Counted from the stretch's first letter, positions 9,843 through 22,514 are shown. The stretch is 64,000 nt of DNA from Mastigamoeba balamuthi (GCA_902651635.1 CACRSC010000273.1:610079-674078), one strand, 5' to 3'. Made by a program: numbers and translations. Notes: generated from the letters alone by a model not told the origin.

Positions 9843-12584
9843 TCAATGCAGCGTCTCGCAGAGGTCCCACAGGCACGCGCACGTCACCCGCGGCTTGCCC
9901 GCAGCGCTGCCGGGGGCAGGCGTGTAGCGCACACGCTTGGGCTTGCGAGCGGGCACGAGAGCAAACGCGTTGTCCGAGAACCTGCCGCCCTGACCCGCGT
10001 CGTCGAGCCACACGAACGGGCAGACCCCGCCCGCAGCGCTGACGCACACCTCCGCGCCGTCCTCGCTGACCGACACGACGCGCGCTGTCGGGCGCGCCCC
10101 GTTGAGCGTCGCAGCCGCGGACTTGAACGACGCCGGGGCGAAGAACGTCTCGGACGGGTCGACGCTGCCGTCGTCCGGGCGGAACGTCGCGTGGAACAGC
10201 ACAGCCCGCGGGTCCTCGTCGGGCGGCATGTCCAGGTCCATCAGGCGCACGCTCGCACGGGGCGCGACGACGACGTCGATGGCGCGAGTGACGACGGGCA
10301 CACCGCCAGCCCAGTGCAGGACGCGCGCCTTGAGGCGCCCGGGGCACTCGCAGCCGAGCTCGCTGACGGCCCACACGGTGAGCCCGCCGTCCTCGTCCGG
10401 CGCAATGCTGATCGCCACGGGCGCGTAGGCCCTGCGGGCGGCGTAGTGGACGGGCTTGGGCCGCGCGGGGTAGGCCAGCGCACTCCACGACGGGGCGACC
10501 CAGACGTCGTTCAGCTGCCAGAACAGGCTGCCCATGCAGTGCGGCTGCAGGCGGCGCATGTGGTCGAGGGCCGGGCCGATGGCAAATGCCTGCAGGCACT
10601 GCGTCAAGAAGACCTCGGACTCGAGCTTCCGCGGCCCTTGCAGCGCCGGAGGGAAGTACAACGACACCGCCCGGCAGAGCTTGTCGTTACCGTTGCCCGA
10701 GCGCTGCCTGAAGAGCAGCTCCGCGCTCTTGAGCCCCTGCTCGTGCACTGCCGAGTGCTCCGAGAGCCCGAGGGCCTTCTCGATGCTCTGTGGTGGCCGA
10801 GGTCAGAGCAGGAAGACGCCTGGACCTGGGGGTGGGGAAGGCCGCACATCCAGCGGAGGCAGAGACTGGAACCCGAATTCCGATATGAAGCGCGGGTCGA
10901 GGGTGCGGTACCGCGAGATGTCCAGGGATCCGTGCCACACGCCCCAGTAGTGGCAGTCGCCCTGCGACTGGTCGCCTGCCTTCTCGTCAAAGTCGCTCTC
11001 GTACTTCGACGACGACGAGGGGGACGACCTCCAGAATGAGCGAGTCCCGTCCTCCCGCATAAGAACCGGTGGGATCTGGGACCCAGCGTAGAGCGAGTCA
11101 GCCACGACAGAGGGCCTGTCAGAGGCGCACCGTATCGCGGAAGAGCCTGAGGTACTCGGACTTGTGCAGCGGGCTCGGCGGGCAGCCAAACGGCATGCCC
11201 TCCTCGATCTCGTTGTTGCCGCACCACAGAGCAAGGCAGGTTCGGCCCGCGAGTCTGCGGGCCTGCCAGCGCACCTCGGCCTCAACCTCTGCGAGGAACG
11301 CGCTGTCCGCCGGGTAGCAGGCGCAGCCGAACCCGAGGTCCTGCCACACCAGGAGCCCGCGCTCGTCGCACGCATCGTAGAACGCCTCGCTCTCGTACTC
11401 GCCGCCGCCCCACACGCGCACGCAGTTGAAGTTGGCGTGCACGCACCACTCGACGAGCTCCCTCGTGCGCTGCTCCGTCACGCGGCCGCGGAGGAGGTCG
11501 ACGGGGACCCAGTCCGCCCCCTTGGCGTAGACGCGCTGCCCGTTGACGACAAACGCGAAGCCGCCGTCGGCCGTGTCGAGCTCGATCCTGCGGAGCCCGA
11601 CCCTCATCTCGCGCTCGTAGAACGCGGCCTGCGAGCCCTGCTGGCGGAGCACGACGCGCAGCCTGTGCAGCGGCTGGGCCCCGTAGCCGCGCGGCCACCA
11701 GAGGTCCTCGGCGGCAACGCGGCCGACCTTCAGCGGCAGCTCGACAAGAGTCTCGTCCCCGGGCGCGCCGCCAGCGCAGACGCCGCGCACCGACGCCGAG
11801 GCGGACAGCAGCGAGGCCTCGGCGTCGAAGGCGAGCCCCGGCGTGCCGCACTCGACGCGCACGCGCACGCTGACCGTCAGCTCGCCGCAGTCGTCGCCGC
11901 TCCACAGCTGCAGCGGCGTCACCGAGGCCACGAGCGGCGCCGAGTGCGCGACGAGCCGCGCGGGGCCCGACACGCCGCAGCTGGGCAGCGCTGGGCCCCA
12001 GTCCCAGCCGAAGTGGCACGCGGGCTTGCGCAGGAGCTGGCGGTGCGCGGGGCCGATGTGCGGCGCGTACTCCCAGGCGGCGAGCGGGGAAGAGCCCCCG
12101 GGGCGCTCCGACGCCGCGCGCTGGCAGTGGTCCCACGCGCTGGCGAACTCGAGGCTGAGCGCGTTGGGGCCCTCGCGCGCGGCCCCCGGGGGCACCGCGA
12201 AGGCGTGGCGCCTGTGCGCGTTGCACGAGGCCCCCACGGCGACGCCGTTGAGCCGCACAGTGCACAGCGTGTCGAGGCCTGGATGGGGGGTGAGGGCAGG
12301 CGGCGGTTTACAGAGCGAGTTCGACCGTCGAAAACGAGGGCGAGGCGCGTCTCGGAGAGGATGTCGCGCGGGAGGTCGACGGTGGTCTCGTAGAGCCAGG
12401 GCGCGCCGCGCAGGACGTCGGAGAGGACGCGGGGCTCGGCGTCGGAGGCGAGGGGGTCCGTGAGAGCGCCCGCGCGCTCGAGGTCGCTCAGGACATCGCC
12501 CGGCACGACCGCAGGGTACGCGGGAGCACCGCTCTGCTGCCGGCGCAGCGTCCAGCAGCACTGCGAAAGATCGACGGCGAACAT
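9843..12584 (-). CDS. Beta-mannosidase, glycoside hydrolase family 2
   Basis: Four exons: 12584-12326, 12278-11131, 11075-10848 and 10787-9843, total about 859 residues, a normal GH2 mannosidase length. The enzyme removes non-reducing beta-mannose from oligosaccharides. The sugar-binding N-domain has the typical WTLRRQQ and AVVPGDV starts and ACHFGWDWGP. The catalytic barrel holds FNCVRVWGGGEYE, the acid/base motif LALWCGNNE and, across the exon 2-3 join, DCHYWGVWHG and the nucleophile motif SEFGFQS. Exon 3 and 4 joins restore the family sequence, so the introns are real and bacterial contamination is excluded. The start at 12584 fits the family N-terminus. An upstream in-frame ATG at 12704 would add a hydrophobic leader (MCMLFQFSVVSSFLVC) that could act as a signal peptide for the lysosome; I cannot decide between them. 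Confidence 0.93.
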
Positions 12585-12810
12585 CGGTCGGTCTAGAACG
12601 CGCAGGTGTTCTGCCGCTTTGTTCTGCGAGATATTTTCCCGCCAACACAATCTATCACAAACGAGAAAAGAGGAAACCACTGAGAACTGAAATAACATAC
12701 ACATCTTTGGAGTACTGGAGTGATCGAGGCGCAGACACTCAATTTCGAGAACTCAAAGAGACAATTTTTCTTGCCCGGCAGCTTTCGGAGAAAAACAGAA
12801 ATTGTAAACG

Positions 12811-12883
12811 TCCCGAGTAGTATAACGGTTTAGTATAGTCGTCTGTCACATGACTGATCGGGGTTCAATTCCCCGCTCGGGAG
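12811..12883 (+). tRNA. tRNA-Asp (anticodon GTC)
   Basis: A 73-base cloverleaf. Acceptor stem TCCCGAG pairs with CTCGGGA, with discriminator G. The anticodon stem GTCGT/ATGAC closes the loop CTGTCAC, giving anticodon GTC. The T arm is CGGGG-TTCAATT-CCCCG, so the B box is intact. The D-loop carries the A-box-like GTTTAGT. No intron and no encoded CCA, as expected for a eukaryotic nuclear gene. It sits in the divergent spacer between the beta-mannosidase and kelch-BTB genes. Confidence 0.95.
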
Positions 12884-12885
12884 TC

Positions 12886-12890
12886 TTTTT
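12886..12890 (+). terminator. RNA polymerase III T-run terminator
   Basis: Five T residues start two bases after the tRNA discriminator base, the usual Pol III stop. Confidence 0.85.
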
Positions 12891-13087
12891 GCTTTGCTGG
12901 ATGTCCTGGCCGTCTTCCGGCAGCACGGAGAGGGTGCTGTCGTGAGTCCCACGACGGCAATTGGTGCAACCTGGGGTAAAAAGCCACGTAGTCCAATTGA
13001 CCCACGTGGTCACCCCCCCCCCCCCAAAATGTCTCTTTCTCGATCCGCGATCCGCAAGTTATTCCGTTTCGTTCCCTCTCGCAAGCG

Positions 13088-14884
13088 ATGGCAGAGCCCG
13101 CCGACACCCCCTCGGAGCCACGCGGCGGGTGGACAGACGAGGAGCGCGCCGAGAGCTCGTCCAGCCAACCGGGCGTCCGCTGGCGCGCCCTGAGAGCGAG
13201 CGGCCTGCAGCCTCTGCCGCGCGCGGGCCACACGGCCGTCGCGCACTCGGGCGCCGTCTTCTGCTTCGGCGGCTACAACGGCACCACGCACTTCAGCTCC
13301 ACCGACATGCTGCTCGTCGCCAACGGCGCCGCCACGTGGGTGCCCGTGCCCTGCACCAACGCCACGCGCGCTCGTAATCTGCACTCGTACGGCTTTGGCT
13401 TTGCGGAGAGCTCGCTCTCCTCCTTCAACCCCGAGCCCTGACCGCTGGTACGCAAAGGGCTGTCGAGCATGACGGAGCGATGTGGGTGTTCGGCGGGGTG
13501 GGCGTGGCGGAGGTCAAGGGGGGCTTCTGGAGCTCCCCGCAGCAGCAGGCAGTCGAATACAACTCGATCTCCCGCTTCGACTTCACCACGAGGGTACATC
13601 TACCAGCGGAACCAGCTGCGCACGGCTCGCAGCCTGACACGGCCCTCGCAGACGTGGGAGGACATCGCTGCCATCGGCATCGTCCCCGAGGCGAGGGACG
13701 GGCACACGGCCGTGGCGCACGGCGAGTTCATGTATGTCTTTGGCGGCAGCGACGACACTCGCGTCTTCAACGACCTCGCGCGGTTCCGCTTCGAGTCGCG
13801 GTCCTGGGGGCCCCTGTCCCCCACCGGGCCCGCGCCAGCCCCTCGCCGCCTCCACAGCGCCTGCGTCGTTGGGTCGTCCATGTTCGTCTTTGGCGGGTAC
13901 GACGGCAAGCGGGCCTTCAACGACGCGTACCTGCTCGACCTCGAGACGCTCACCTGGTCCGCCGCACCCTCGCGCGGGGCGTCGTCGCCTCCGTCGCCGC
14001 GCTACGGGCACACTTGCGTGGCGTCGGGCCGCACGGTGTTCGTGTTCGGGGGCTACGGAGCGGGCCTGGGGTACCGCTCCGACGTGCACTGCTACGACGT
14101 CGACACCGGCATCTGGTCCGTCGTGACCCCCGTCGACGACGCCAACGCAGGAGCACCGGCGCCGCGTAGGCGCCACGCTGCCGTGCTCCTCGGAGAGTCT
14201 CTCGTTGTTACGTGGGGAGCGTGCGCGCCTGGCGCGGGCGTCGGTGGCTACCTCAACGACGCCTGGGAGCTGTCTCTGAGCGCAGCGTCGTCGGTTGCCG
14301 GGGCCGCGTCTGCCGACGTCGGCGGAGCTCTGCAGCTGGCGTCAGACATGGGGAGGCTGCTCGACGCTCAGGACTTTGCCGACGTCACGTTCACGTTCGA
14401 AGCTCCCGAGGAGCGCACGCTCAAGGCGCATCGTGCGGTCCTCTCGTCGCGCTGCGAGGTCTTTGCGCGCCAGTTTACGAGCGGCATGCGCGAGGCATCG
14501 ACCACTGAGCCCTCTGTCACGGTCTCCGGGTTCTCCTACGACGCCTTCGCCGCGCTGCTGCGGTTCGTGTACACGGGAGGCATCCGCCCCGATGTCTTCG
14601 AGCAGGGGTCAGCGGCTGCTGAGCTTCTGGAGCTCGCGGACAGGTACATGCTGCCGAGGCTCAAGCGCAGGTGCGAGGACGAGCTCGCTGCGGCGGTCGA
14701 CACGGACAACGCAGCCTCGCTGCTGATCGTCGCCGACAAGTACAGGTGCGCGAGACTGCGCAAGGAAGCCATGGCCTACATCGCCCGCAACCACGCCGCT
14801 GTCATCCAGACCCCAGCGTTCCGCGAGCTGCCCCAGCCCGTGCTGCTGGAGCTCATGTCCGAGCTCTCCAAGTACAATTCGTAA
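13088..14884 (+). CDS. Kelch-repeat protein with C-terminal BTB domain
   Basis: Three exons: 13088-13386, 13458-13593 and 13652-14884, about 555 residues. The first 370 residues are a kelch propeller; at least five blades show the PRxGHTAVxxxxxxxxFGG pattern (for example PRAGHTAVAHSGAVFCFGG and ARDGHTAVAHGEFMYVFGG) and the paired Y..D...W strands. Both splice joins fall inside blades and restore the repeat. The BTB/POZ domain is C-terminal (FADVTFTF, then LKAHRAVLSSRCEVF and LLRFVYTG), followed by a BACK-like helical end. In the animal KLHL family the BTB precedes the kelch; the reversed order resembles LZTR1 and Dictyostelium kelch-BTB proteins. BTB-kelch proteins commonly serve as substrate adaptors for CUL3 ubiquitin ligases, so that is the likely role. 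Confidence 0.9.
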
Positions 14885-15246
14885 GCAAGGTGGCAGAAAA
14901 GCCCCCTGGCCAACTGGCCAGGGCGCGTTGAACAGTTGCAACGGAGTGCACTTGTTCCTTTGATTTCCTTTATGTTGTTTTGTTGGCCATTTGCCGTGTG
15001 AAGAGGGAAGTGGACCTGGTGATTGTTCTTTGGTGTATGATGAGGAGGGGTTTTGTGGACAATGCTCCGCGACGCCCGGCGGCTCCCACGCGTCGCAGCA
15101 GTGTCGCAGGGGTGTTCCCCCTGGGAGAACAAGAGCGACACGTTGGCCACCACCGCCTTGAGAGTCGATTTTGCTTGGCTGGGGAGAGAGGAGGGACGGT
15201 ACGACTTGACAACGGGGTTCCCTCTGATAGCGCGCCCTCGGGGACT
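14885..15246. other. Convergent intergenic region, nothing recognised
   Basis: About 360 bases between the kelch-BTB stop and the PP2A stop on the other strand. I see no RNA gene or further coding sequence; it must contain both 3' UTRs. Confidence 0.5.
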
Positions 15247-16660
<1,414 letters not shown>

Positions 16661-16999
16661 CCCCAACCCCAACGACCGAGAGATATAAAATTAGAACAAA
16701 ATCCTCTCAAGCTCCGCCTCCTCTCCTCCGCCTGTCGCGCAGCCCGCGAAAAAAAGCAATCGGAGTGAGTTCCGAGCGAGCGCGGGGGGAAACGGGAGGG
16801 TGCCAGGGTGCGGGGAGGGTCCCCCCGTTATTTCGCACTTGGGGGTGCAGCGAGGGTACCGCGCGCCGGTAAAAAACGCCTCTTTTTTTGAAGCGGCGGA
16901 GAGATATCGAAGCTCGCAAAGATCCTCTGATTTTCCCTCTATGACGCAACGTGTGACGTTTTCTGTAGCGCGCTCAATCGCGGGCGCGCGAGCGTAGCG
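16661..16999. promoter_or_regulatory. Divergent promoter region, PP2A catalytic subunit / FANCF-like gene
   Basis: 339 bases between two start codons pointing away from each other, so both promoters must lie here. GATATAAAATT occurs just upstream of the PP2A ATG but on the plus sense; I see no convincing TATA placement for either gene. Confidence 0.5.
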
Positions 17000-17995
17000 A
17001 TGTCCGCCGTCGACGTCTGGTGGCAGCACAGCACGCCCTGGCGCGAGATGCGGGCGGCCGTCGCCAAGCTCGTCTTCGTCGCGCGGACCGCCTCCAACAC
17101 GAAGGCCTCGCGCCTGACGCCCCAGACGGCGTCCAACGCGCTCGTCTGGTGCGACCACTTCGCCGCCGTCGACCGCTCGCTCCCGGACGACCGCCACCGC
17201 CTCGCGCTCGACGCCGAGCTGCGCGCCGCCGCCGACGCGCACTCGGACCTCCGCGGCCGCCTGTCGCTCCCCGAGCTGCGCGCTCGCGGCAGGCGTGTCG
17301 TGCTGCGCCTCCTGCTGCTCAACTCGTGCACCCCGGACGCCGTCTTCCGCTACGCCGTCGAGCAGTACGCGGCGATGCCCTCGGGGCACCTGCTGCTCGC
17401 CGAGGACGTTCTCGAGCCCACGGAGCTCGCGTGCGACGCCCGCGAGGCGCGGGCACAGGGCGGCGAGCACGAGTGGGACGCGCGCGTCAAGCTCGCCTGC
17501 GCGAGGGCGCTGGCCAAGGAGCTCGCCGAGGGCCCGCCGCGCGAGGCGCTGGTTAGCACGCTCAGGGCCCATGCCGCGAGGTCGTCAGCGGCCCTCGAGG
17601 TGCTGGCGATGTGTGCGCTGCACCTGCGGATGTCCGGCAACCACGCGGCCGCGTGGGTCGCAGAGGAGGCGCTGCTGAGCTCGCGCGGTGAGTGGGCGAC
17701 TATCAGCGGGAGCCTGCTGGCCTGCCTGTGCTCCTTCAGCCGGGAGCTGCGGTCACAATACGTGCAGGTGCTGATGGAGGCGCTGTGCGACCTGGACTCG
17801 GACGCGTCGTCGGCGTCGGCGCCACGAGAAGAGGACACCTTCGCGAGGCTCGAGGCCTGCCTTTGCAGGGGCGAAGAACTCGAGTCTGAGCTGAGGAACT
17901 CCATCAGGGTCTTCGCCCAGGCGTTCCCTCGAGGGTCCAGAGTAACAGACTTGCTCAAGAAGCTCAACATCACACCGCCAAACCAGTTCGAGTAA
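17000..17995 (+). CDS. FANCF-like helical-repeat protein (candidate)
   Basis: A single open exon of 331 residues. No catalytic motif is visible; the protein is almost wholly alpha-helical with many leucine/alanine/arginine helices. The N-terminal half follows the order of human FANCF: a first helix, then T.....ALVW..HF resembling the W.PATVRRALQWARYL segment, a charged helix, and RVVLRLLLLN resembling the FANCF LLSLRLLENR helix followed by A.RYAVEQ. Near the C-terminus SRELRSQYVQVLMEAL falls where FANCF has a similar S.VYLGLL helix. FANCF is an adaptor of the nuclear Fanconi anaemia core complex that carries FANCC/FANCE and is often missed in protists. The similarity was recalled by eye and is weak, so the alternative is an unrelated HEAT/TPR-like solenoid. 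Confidence 0.4.
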   Translation: MSAVDVWWQHSTPWREMRAAVAKLVFVARTASNTKASRLTPQTASNALVWCDHFAAVDRSLPDDRHRLALDAELRAAADAHSDLRGRLSLPELRARGRRVVLRLLLLNSCTPDAVFRYAVEQYAAMPSGHLLLAEDVLEPTELACDAREARAQGGEHEWDARVKLACARALAKELAEGPPREALVSTLRAHAARSSAALEVLAMCALHLRMSGNHAAAWVAEEALLSSRGEWATISGSLLACLCSFSRELRSQYVQVLMEALCDLDSDASSASAPREEDTFARLEACLCRGEELESELRNSIRVFAQAFPRGSRVTDLLKKLNITPPNQFE

Positions 17996-18033
17996 AGTCT
18001 CTTCGTTTGCCGTTTACACGTGCAACGCCGACG

Positions 18034-19302
18034 TCAGTTTGGAGCCCGGAAGAGAACCGTTTCGGAGGAGCTCGGAAGAGAACCGAACTCTCGGTTCAAA
18101 AACGCATCCGTGATGATCGAGGGAGGCGGGGAGAGCATGGACCCGGATTGCGAGTGGTCGTCGGGCGATCCGCTGACAGGAGGCTGGCGCCTCATGCTGA
18201 CCGCAGGCGTGGCCATGCTGTAGGAGTCAGGGCTCGAGTGGCTCGGGTTGACGAGCAAGGGTTTGGCCTCCTCGTCTTCCGCCTCCCTCTGCCTCGCCGC
18301 GCCCTTCGAGGGCTCGGTCCCCTTGAGGAACTGGTCCTGGATCCACATCTGGCGGGCGGTGTGAGGCAGGGGCACGCTGGCGGGCCTACCTGGAGGATGT
18401 TGAGGAACACAGGGCAGATGATCATGATGAGCGTCAGGAACAGCTTCGGGTAGTCGCGGAAGGGCCAGGCAATCCAGGCGGCGACAAAGGACAGCGGGAC
18501 ACGGAGCACGTACACGATGAGCGCGTTGAGCATCCTGGCCACCAGCACGATCAGGATCCAGGCGGCGGTCTGCGCCAGCCACCACGTGGCCCTCGGCGGC
18601 GTGCCGTAGTCGCCGCTGTGCGACAGGCACCGCACGCCCACCCTGCGCGCAGCGGCGAACACCAGCAGCGTGCCGATGTACGAGAACAGCGACCCCGCCG
18701 TGGTGTCGAACAGGAACGTGATGAGGTACCAGCTGCACTGGTGCACCCGCGTGTGGCCCCCAGCCCCCGCGACGACCGACATGAGCAGCGCGGTCAGCTG
18801 TCCCCCCACCCCCCGGTGTGCCACAGTGAGCTCAATTACGGGGGCAACAACCCCTCCGCCACGAATGGCGAACAGGCCGCACCAGGTTCATCAGGTGCGC
18901 GGTGGCAGCCGAGGCAGCCTGCTTGCTCGTGTCCTGTGCGTGCCGTGCGTGGTGTGGCGCGTCAGTGTGCGAATCCCCTGAGATTGGAATTTGCGGGCGG
19001 GCAGGGGGCACGCACCGCGGACCAAATCAGCCAGGGCCGGCGCGGTTTCTCCTGGTACCGCTTCAGCACGAGAGATCCGAGCGCGATCAGTGCGAGGGCG
19101 ACCTGCGAGTGCGCTGGATGATGAGACAGCAGCGGGTGCCCGGGGGTACCCCCACCTGCAGCACTGGCGCGAAGATGCCCGCAACGAGCTCACACCTGTC
19201 CTCTGCGCGCCCAGAGGACTCGGAGGAGCATCCCGAGAGCACATTCATCGCCTCCGTGTGCGCAGTGCCCCCAAAGAGCGAGTGGGCGAGATTCACGGGC
19301 AT
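18034..19302 (-). CDS. STIMATE/TMEM110 family ER membrane protein
   Basis: Five exons: 19302-19156, 19102-19016, 18933-18883, 18797-18390 and 18348-18034, about 335 residues. Spliced, the protein shows the family landmarks in order: first hydrophobic helix ending SLVLKRYQEKPRRPWLIW, then DTSKQ, the second helix, CSWYLITFLFDTTAG, the conserved GDYGTPP loop followed by WLAQTAAW, and a last pair of helices ending LNILQMWIQDQFL. That gives four to five membrane segments and a serine-rich cytosolic tail. In animals STIMATE is an ER protein at ER-plasma membrane contacts that promotes STIM1 activation; protist homologues are uncharacterised, so a calcium role here is inference. Exon 3 is only 51 bases and is supported by the exact DTSKQ signature. 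The start could also be the in-frame ATG at 19248. Confidence 0.88.
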
Positions 19303-19370
19303 ATCGCAGATTCTTCATTCGGGAAATCTGTGCGTGTTCTCTGTGTGGTCTGGGAAGACAGAAAGAACGA
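19303..19370. promoter_or_regulatory. 68-bp bidirectional promoter, STIMATE/FAF2
   Basis: The start codons of the STIMATE-like and FAF2-like genes are 68 bases apart and diverge, so the two 5' UTRs and core promoters must overlap or be shared. No TATA box is evident. Confidence 0.6.
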
Positions 19371-20871
19371 ATGCTGCGCGCGCCAGACGGCAGTGCGCTC
19401 AGTGACGAGCACCGCATCGAGGTCGAGAGGTTCGCTGCGCAAGCGAGCGTCCCCCCGGCCGATGCCCTCCACATCCTGCAGACTCACAACTGGGACTACG
19501 AGGCCCGTTCCCCGCCACGCAAAAACGTCGCCTTGCTGACTCCCCCCTGCCCCCGCAGGTCGCCCTGAGGTCCATCATCGGGGGCACGAGCTCCCAGGCC
19601 ACCAGGTGACCACCGCCACTACCGCCTGCTCATCTGTGCCGTGCAATAATCTCTGAGCGAATTCCCCTTTGCAGCCAGCAGTCCGGGTGGGTCTGGTGGC
19701 TGGCGACCTCCCCCTACCAGATCACGAAGAGCGCTGTCTGTGCGTCCTCCAGCAGCCCGCTCCCTCCTCGCGCCCGCCGTGACAGGATCCCGCGCACGCG
19801 GCAGCGTACATGATGGGGTGGAACAGCGGCGGCGTGGTCGAGGAGGAGTGGAGCGCGTTCACCAGGCGGTTCGAGGAGGCCTACGGCACCCTGCACCCGC
19901 CCTTCTTCCAGGGCTCCCTCTCGCAGGCGCTCTCCCGCTCGCGCGCCGACTCGCGCCTGCTGCTCATCTACCTGCACTCTGAGCACCACGCCGACACCCC
20001 GTCCTTCTGTAGGCCAGTTGGCCCCCCCCCTCCCTCCCCATCCGTCCTCGCCTGGCGCCAGCCCTGACTGGCTCGCTGGGGCTCCAGGGGCACGCTGTGC
20101 ACCGAGGCCGTGTGCTCGTTTGTCGCAGAGCACATGGTGATGTGGGCGGGGGACGTCAGCCAGCCGCAGGGCTTCTCGCTGCTCAACTCGCTCGAGGTCT
20201 CGGCCTTCCCCTTCTGCGCCGTCGTCGCCGCCCGCGCCGACACGATGGTCATCGCCGAGCGTATCTACGGCCCGCGCTCGGCCGACGAGTTCATCGCCGT
20301 CCTGACCTCGGCCATCAGCGGCGCCGGCGGCGCGATACTCGAGCAGAACCGCCGCGCCGCCGCCGACCGCGCGCTGATCGAGGAGCGCAACCGCGCGTAC
20401 GAGGAGTCGCTGGCGGCGGACCGCGAGAAGGACCGCCGCCGCGCGGAGGAGGAGGCGCGCAAGAGGGAGGAGGAGCGCGTCAAGGCCGAGCGCAAGGCCG
20501 CGGCCGCCGCTCGGCGCGCCGCACGCGCCGAGGCGCTGGCGCGCGCAGCAGAGGTCAGGGCGGACGCAGCGCCCGGGGACAGCGCGACGGTCGCCGTGAG
20601 GCTGCCCGACGGCAGCAGGGTCTCGCGCAGGTTCGCGGCGGACGAGAGGCTCGAGGTGGCGTTCGCGCTGGCCGACACGGGCGTGCCCGAGCCCGGGATG
20701 TACCGCCTGTGCACAAACTTCCCGAGGCGCGAGTTCGGGGAGGACGAGGCGCAGAGCCTGACGCTCAGGGACGCGGGGCTCTGCCCCCAGGCGCTGCTGT
20801 TCGTCACGAGGATCGACGAAGACGACGGCGAGGCGGCCGCGGCGGGCGCGTCGCAGCCGCCGGCTCCGTGA
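19371..20871 (+). CDS. FAF2/UBXD8-like UBA-UAS-UBX protein (p97 cofactor)
   Basis: Five exons: 19371-19502, 19559-19605, 19675-19739, 19805-20012 and 20088-20871, total 411 residues. The N-terminal UBA domain ends THNWDYEVALRSII. A short tryptophan-rich hydrophobic stretch (GWVWWLATSPY) lies where FAF2 has its ER/lipid-droplet hairpin. The thioredoxin-like UAS domain follows (LLLIYLHSEHHADTPSFCRG, then SLLNSLEVSAFPF), then a long charged coiled coil and a C-terminal UBX domain (VRLPDGSRVSRRF, LCTNFPRREF) that in the family binds p97/Cdc48. Role by homology: recruiting p97 to the ER membrane for degradation of ubiquitinated proteins and lipid-droplet regulation. Introns 1 and 4 need GC donors (GAG|GCCCGT and TAG|GCCAGT); the second is strongly supported because only it restores SFCRGTLC. 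Head-to-head with the STIMATE-like gene. Confidence 0.9.
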
Positions 20872-21109
20872 GAGGGAAAGAGAGAGAGGGCACAGGGGGA
20901 CGGACGGTCGCCCTCTCTTTTGGAAACGGATCCAGCCGAATGAATCAGCCCATTTCCCGTGGATTTTCTAGTGTGCGTTGATATTTCCGTCTGCATTTTT
21001 CCCGAACACGCCACAAAAGCGTCGTTTCTCAGACACACGCCCTCACATCCCGCACACGTCCGCACCTAGCGCGCGCGTCTAGCGAACACCCCCAGCGAAT
21101 CGCACACTG

Positions 21110-22514
21110 ATGGCGACCCCGTTTGACGACGAAGTGACCCCCTTCGACGATGTCGACATTGTGCGCACCAAAATACCCTCGCGAAAGACGCTCTGCCGCC
21201 CAGAAAAAGCAGCCCAGCCCCGGCTCACTCCCTCGCTTCCCCTCCTTTCCTCGCCCCCCTCCCAGAACGCACCCCCAGCGTACTCGCAGGGCCAGGCGGC
21301 CGGTGCCGCGCCCGCAGAAGAGGCCCCGCCGCCGAGGCCTGTGAAGGAGGCGCCAGCGCCAGCGCCAGCCCGCCCGGAGAAGCCTGCGTCGCCTGCGGCT
21401 GGCGTGTACTCGCCGCCCAGGCCCGAGAAACGCAGGTCTGTGCCCGCACCGCCGTCGCTGGCCGCACCCCCGCTGCCCCCCAAGGGCGCCGACGTCGTGG
21501 TCGACGTCTCCGACTCGGTGAGCCGCGCTCGAGAGCCCCCCTCCCTCGTGGGCTTCCTCCACTGAACGTGGCACTATGTGCAGAGGTCGAGGGAGCTCGA
21601 TCAGAGGGAGAGGGACGTGCAACGCCGCGAGCAGGCAGTCGCCCAGCGCGAGCAGGCCGTTGCACAGCGCGAGGAATCTGTGGCGAGGAGCATGCCCAAG
21701 AGGTTCGCACTGCCCCCCCAGCAGGCAGCAACACTATCCGATTGCGTCATCGAGAACACACGCGGGTGCCGTGCTAATTCTATTTTTATTTGCTGCACCG
21801 CAGGCCTCCCAACTGGCCGCCTAGGCCGTTCCCGAAGCAGCTGGTGCACCAGGACATGGACGAGATAAAGGCCGGGATGCCCAGGAAGCTGGTCTACTGG
21901 GCGTACTGGCACTGGCTGGCCACGGTGGTCCTGCTGCTCTACAACGTCGCGTGCGCTATTGTGCTACTCGTCAACAACAGCGACGCGATTCCCAACCTCA
22001 TCCTCTCGATCATCGAGTTCTTCCTGTGGAGCGCCCTGTCGTTCTTCATCTTCCGTCTGCTCTACAACGCCTCCCGCTCCCTCAAGCCCCTGCGCTTCTT
22101 CTTCTTCTTTGCTGTACGCTCCGTAGCACTATATGCCTCGCTGACAGACGGAACCCCCTACAGTTCTTCGCGTTCCAGATTCTTGTACACGGATTCGTGG
22201 CCCTGGGAATCCAGTACAGCGGGTTCTGCGGGATTCTCTGGGCGATAATGGGGAAAGGAAGCGTGGGGAGGATCATGTGTGTCGTGAACGCCGTCCTGTG
22301 GGTCTTGAGCACGGTGTTTTGTGTGTACCTGTGGATCCATGTTCGCGTCCTGTTCAGCCAGGCAGGAGGCCTCCGTGCTGCAGCTAGGAACAGCGCGAAC
22401 ATTGCTGCGGAGAACGCTGCAAAGCACCCTGACGCTGTTGTTGCCGTGAGTTGTTCAGCTCCGCTTATTGCGCGCACTAACCCTTGTCTGCAGGTCGGAA
22501 GGGCTGCGGTGTAA
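21110..22514 (+). CDS. Secretory carrier membrane protein (SCAMP)
   Basis: Six exons: 21110-21160, 21266-21517, 21584-21702, 21804-22113, 22164-22445 and 22494-22514, total 344 residues. The N-terminus (MATPFDDEVTPFDD) lacks a perfect NPF but resembles the acidic SCAMP start. A proline-rich linker is followed by a coiled coil (RSRELDQRERDVQRREQ and two AVAQRE repeats), the family signature PPNWPPRPFP and four membrane helices. Helices 3-4 and the loop are read across the exon 4-5 junction. The tail ends in a small-residue helix. SCAMPs cycle between trans-Golgi, endosomes and plasma membrane and act in vesicle traffic. The first intron donor could be GTGCGC at 21161 or GTCGAC at 21152; both keep the frame. 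Confidence 0.92.

Noticed and set aside
9843-12584. Bacterial contamination or recent bacterial transfer for the beta-mannosidase
   Set aside because: Three spliceosomal introns with local-type donors interrupt the conserved frame, so it is a resident eukaryotic gene.
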